Assembly (NCBI GenBank): GCA_030039695.1
Contig: JASHVB010000870.1
Span: 1 to 5,821 of the forward strand
Direction of reading: 5' to 3'
Length of the DNA stretch: 5,821 nt
Origin: Acetobacteraceae bacterium
GTDB lineage: Bacteria; Pseudomonadota; Alphaproteobacteria; Acetobacterales; Acetobacteraceae
In this document: positions 5,494 through 5,821 of the stretch, piece by piece
How the letters are laid out: each line of letters begins with the position of its first letter
How positions within the stretch are numbered: the first letter of the stretch is position 1
Notes under the pieces: generated by a model
The model's input: the letters and a program-made list of their open reading frames with translations, nothing else
Databases searched by the model: none
What the model was told of the DNA's origin: nothing
Program-made: the position numbers and the translations under genes

Positions 5494-5820
5494 TTATTGC
5501 CTTTGAGCACAAGGCAGCAGACCTTGTGTCGCCGGCGCATTGCTCGCCATGCTTGCCCAAGCCGAGAAGTGCGGATTGGAAAAGCGCGGGTCGGCGGCCG
5601 TTCCCTGCGGCCGTGGCCATCTCTCACAGAACCGACTTATCAGCACTGTGAGGATTGCACCCTTGGTCAGGAACCGTTCACCCAATCCGGCAGAACGTCT
5701 GCCTTTCACGGTGAGGGCCGCATTGACATCGGCATGCTTCACGCTGCCACAAAAGCGGCAGCGGAACTCGGATTGTGATCGGCGATTGCGCCGGTCGACG
5801 TAGTGGCAGGAAGCGCACTC
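5494..5820 (-). CDS. tnpB: TnpB (IS200/IS605-type RNA-guided nuclease), C-terminal fragment
   Basis: The frame is open at the right edge and ends in TAA at 5494-5496, giving the last 108 residues. It begins with the TnpB zinc ribbon, CASC (codons 5806-5817), then a 15-residue spacer (HYVDRRNRRSQSEFR), then CRFCG. Right after it comes KHADVNAA, whose Asp (codon 5728-5730) is the third acidic residue of the RuvC nuclease site. This order and spacing are diagnostic of TnpB/IS605 OrfB proteins, which cut DNA guided by an RNA from the element's right end. Departures from consensus are His in place of Gly after the second Cys (CASCH) and ALTV in place of ARNI after ADVNA. The tail of about 70 residues (RSAGLGERFLTKG, RFCERWP) has no frameshift. 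The RuvC-I and -II residues and the start lie outside the window, so activity cannot be judged. No tnpA is visible. Confidence 0.9.
   Translation of the reverse strand, partial: ECASCHYVDRRNRRSQSEFRCRFCGSVKHADVNAALTVKGRRSAGLGERFLTKGAILTVLISRFCERWPRPQGTAADPRFSNPHFSAWASMASNAPATQGLLPCAQRQ
5501..5528 (-). mobile_element. Candidate right end of the IS200/IS605-type element
   Basis: At the 3' end of tnpB a perfect 7-bp hairpin (5508-5514 with 5522-5528, 7-base loop) is followed on the - strand by CTCAA (5503-5507). IS200/IS605 elements end in a subterminal hairpin, with a tetra- or pentanucleotide at the cleavage point; TCAA is the right-end cleavage sequence in IS608. If cleavage falls after TCAA, the element ends near 5503 and the last few codons of tnpB come from flanking DNA. 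The hairpin and TCAA are seen directly; the boundary is inference. Confidence 0.4.
5501..5640 (-). ncRNA. Possible TnpB guide RNA (omega/re RNA) region
   Basis: In characterised TnpB systems the guide RNA scaffold overlaps the 3' end of tnpB and the right end of the element, and the guide is read from DNA just beyond. Here the stretch has a CGGCCG/CGGCCG stem (5595-5600 with 5608-5613, 7-base loop), a GGCG/CGCC stem around 5534-5548 and the terminal 7-bp hairpin at 5508-5528. I place the region by family knowledge and these stems, not by a recognised scaffold. Its 5' limit is a guess. Confidence 0.3.
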
Positions 5821-5821
5821 C

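Noticed and set aside
5361..5627. Small - strand frame of 88 codons between tnpB and the methyltransferase gene
   Set aside because: It overlaps the tnpB 3' end in another frame, is Arg/Ala-rich and shows no domain.
5497..5803. Two + strand frames (93 and 87 codons) opposite tnpB
   Set aside because: The - strand has a diagnostic zinc ribbon and ADVNAA; the + strand products show nothing recognisable.
1..5821. tRNA, rRNA, CRISPR array or riboswitch
   Set aside because: No cloverleaf, rRNA-like stretch, regularly spaced repeats or known aptamer signature was seen by eye.

Overview
The window is GC-rich DNA with bacterial gene packing. The protein families, and the CAG-type SAM-binding motif in the RNA methyltransferase, suggest an alphaproteobacterium, possibly Acetobacteraceae or a relative. 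That placement is inference from overall character, not a marker gene.

Layout: (1) 1-429 (+) is the C-terminal end of an unrecognised protein cut by the left edge. (2) 430-527 is a convergent gap holding a strong bidirectional terminator-like hairpin. (3) 2582-528 (-) is a two-gene unit: an MFS exporter followed by a short-chain dehydrogenase/reductase, with an 87-base gap that can fold next to the dehydrogenase ribosome binding site. (4) 2649-3437 (+) is a divergent AraC-type regulator with an N-terminal cupin, 66 bases from the exporter. (5) 4010-3438 (-) is a GNAT acetyltransferase whose stop codon directly abuts the regulator's stop. (6) 5364-4069 (-) is an RsmB/NOP-family RNA cytosine-5 methyltransferase, upstream of and co-oriented with the GNAT gene. 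(7) 5365-5493 is a 129-base gap with two inverted repeats. (8) 5820-5494 (-) is the C-terminal end of a TnpB protein (IS200/IS605-type RNA-guided nuclease), cut by the right edge.

Functionally, the regulator-exporter-dehydrogenase block looks like a small-molecule response module. A cupin AraC protein beside a divergent MFS exporter resembles the NimR/NimT arrangement of enterobacteria. The dehydrogenase could modify the same or a related compound. The methyltransferase and GNAT genes are probably a separate transcription unit.

The most interesting part is the right edge. The TnpB zinc ribbon and last RuvC aspartate are clear, and a 7-bp hairpin followed by TCAA lies at the 3' end of the gene. 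That is where the right end of an IS200/IS605 element and the guide (omega/re) RNA of TnpB would be expected. The element's limits and its RNA are hypotheses; the rest of tnpB lies outside the window.
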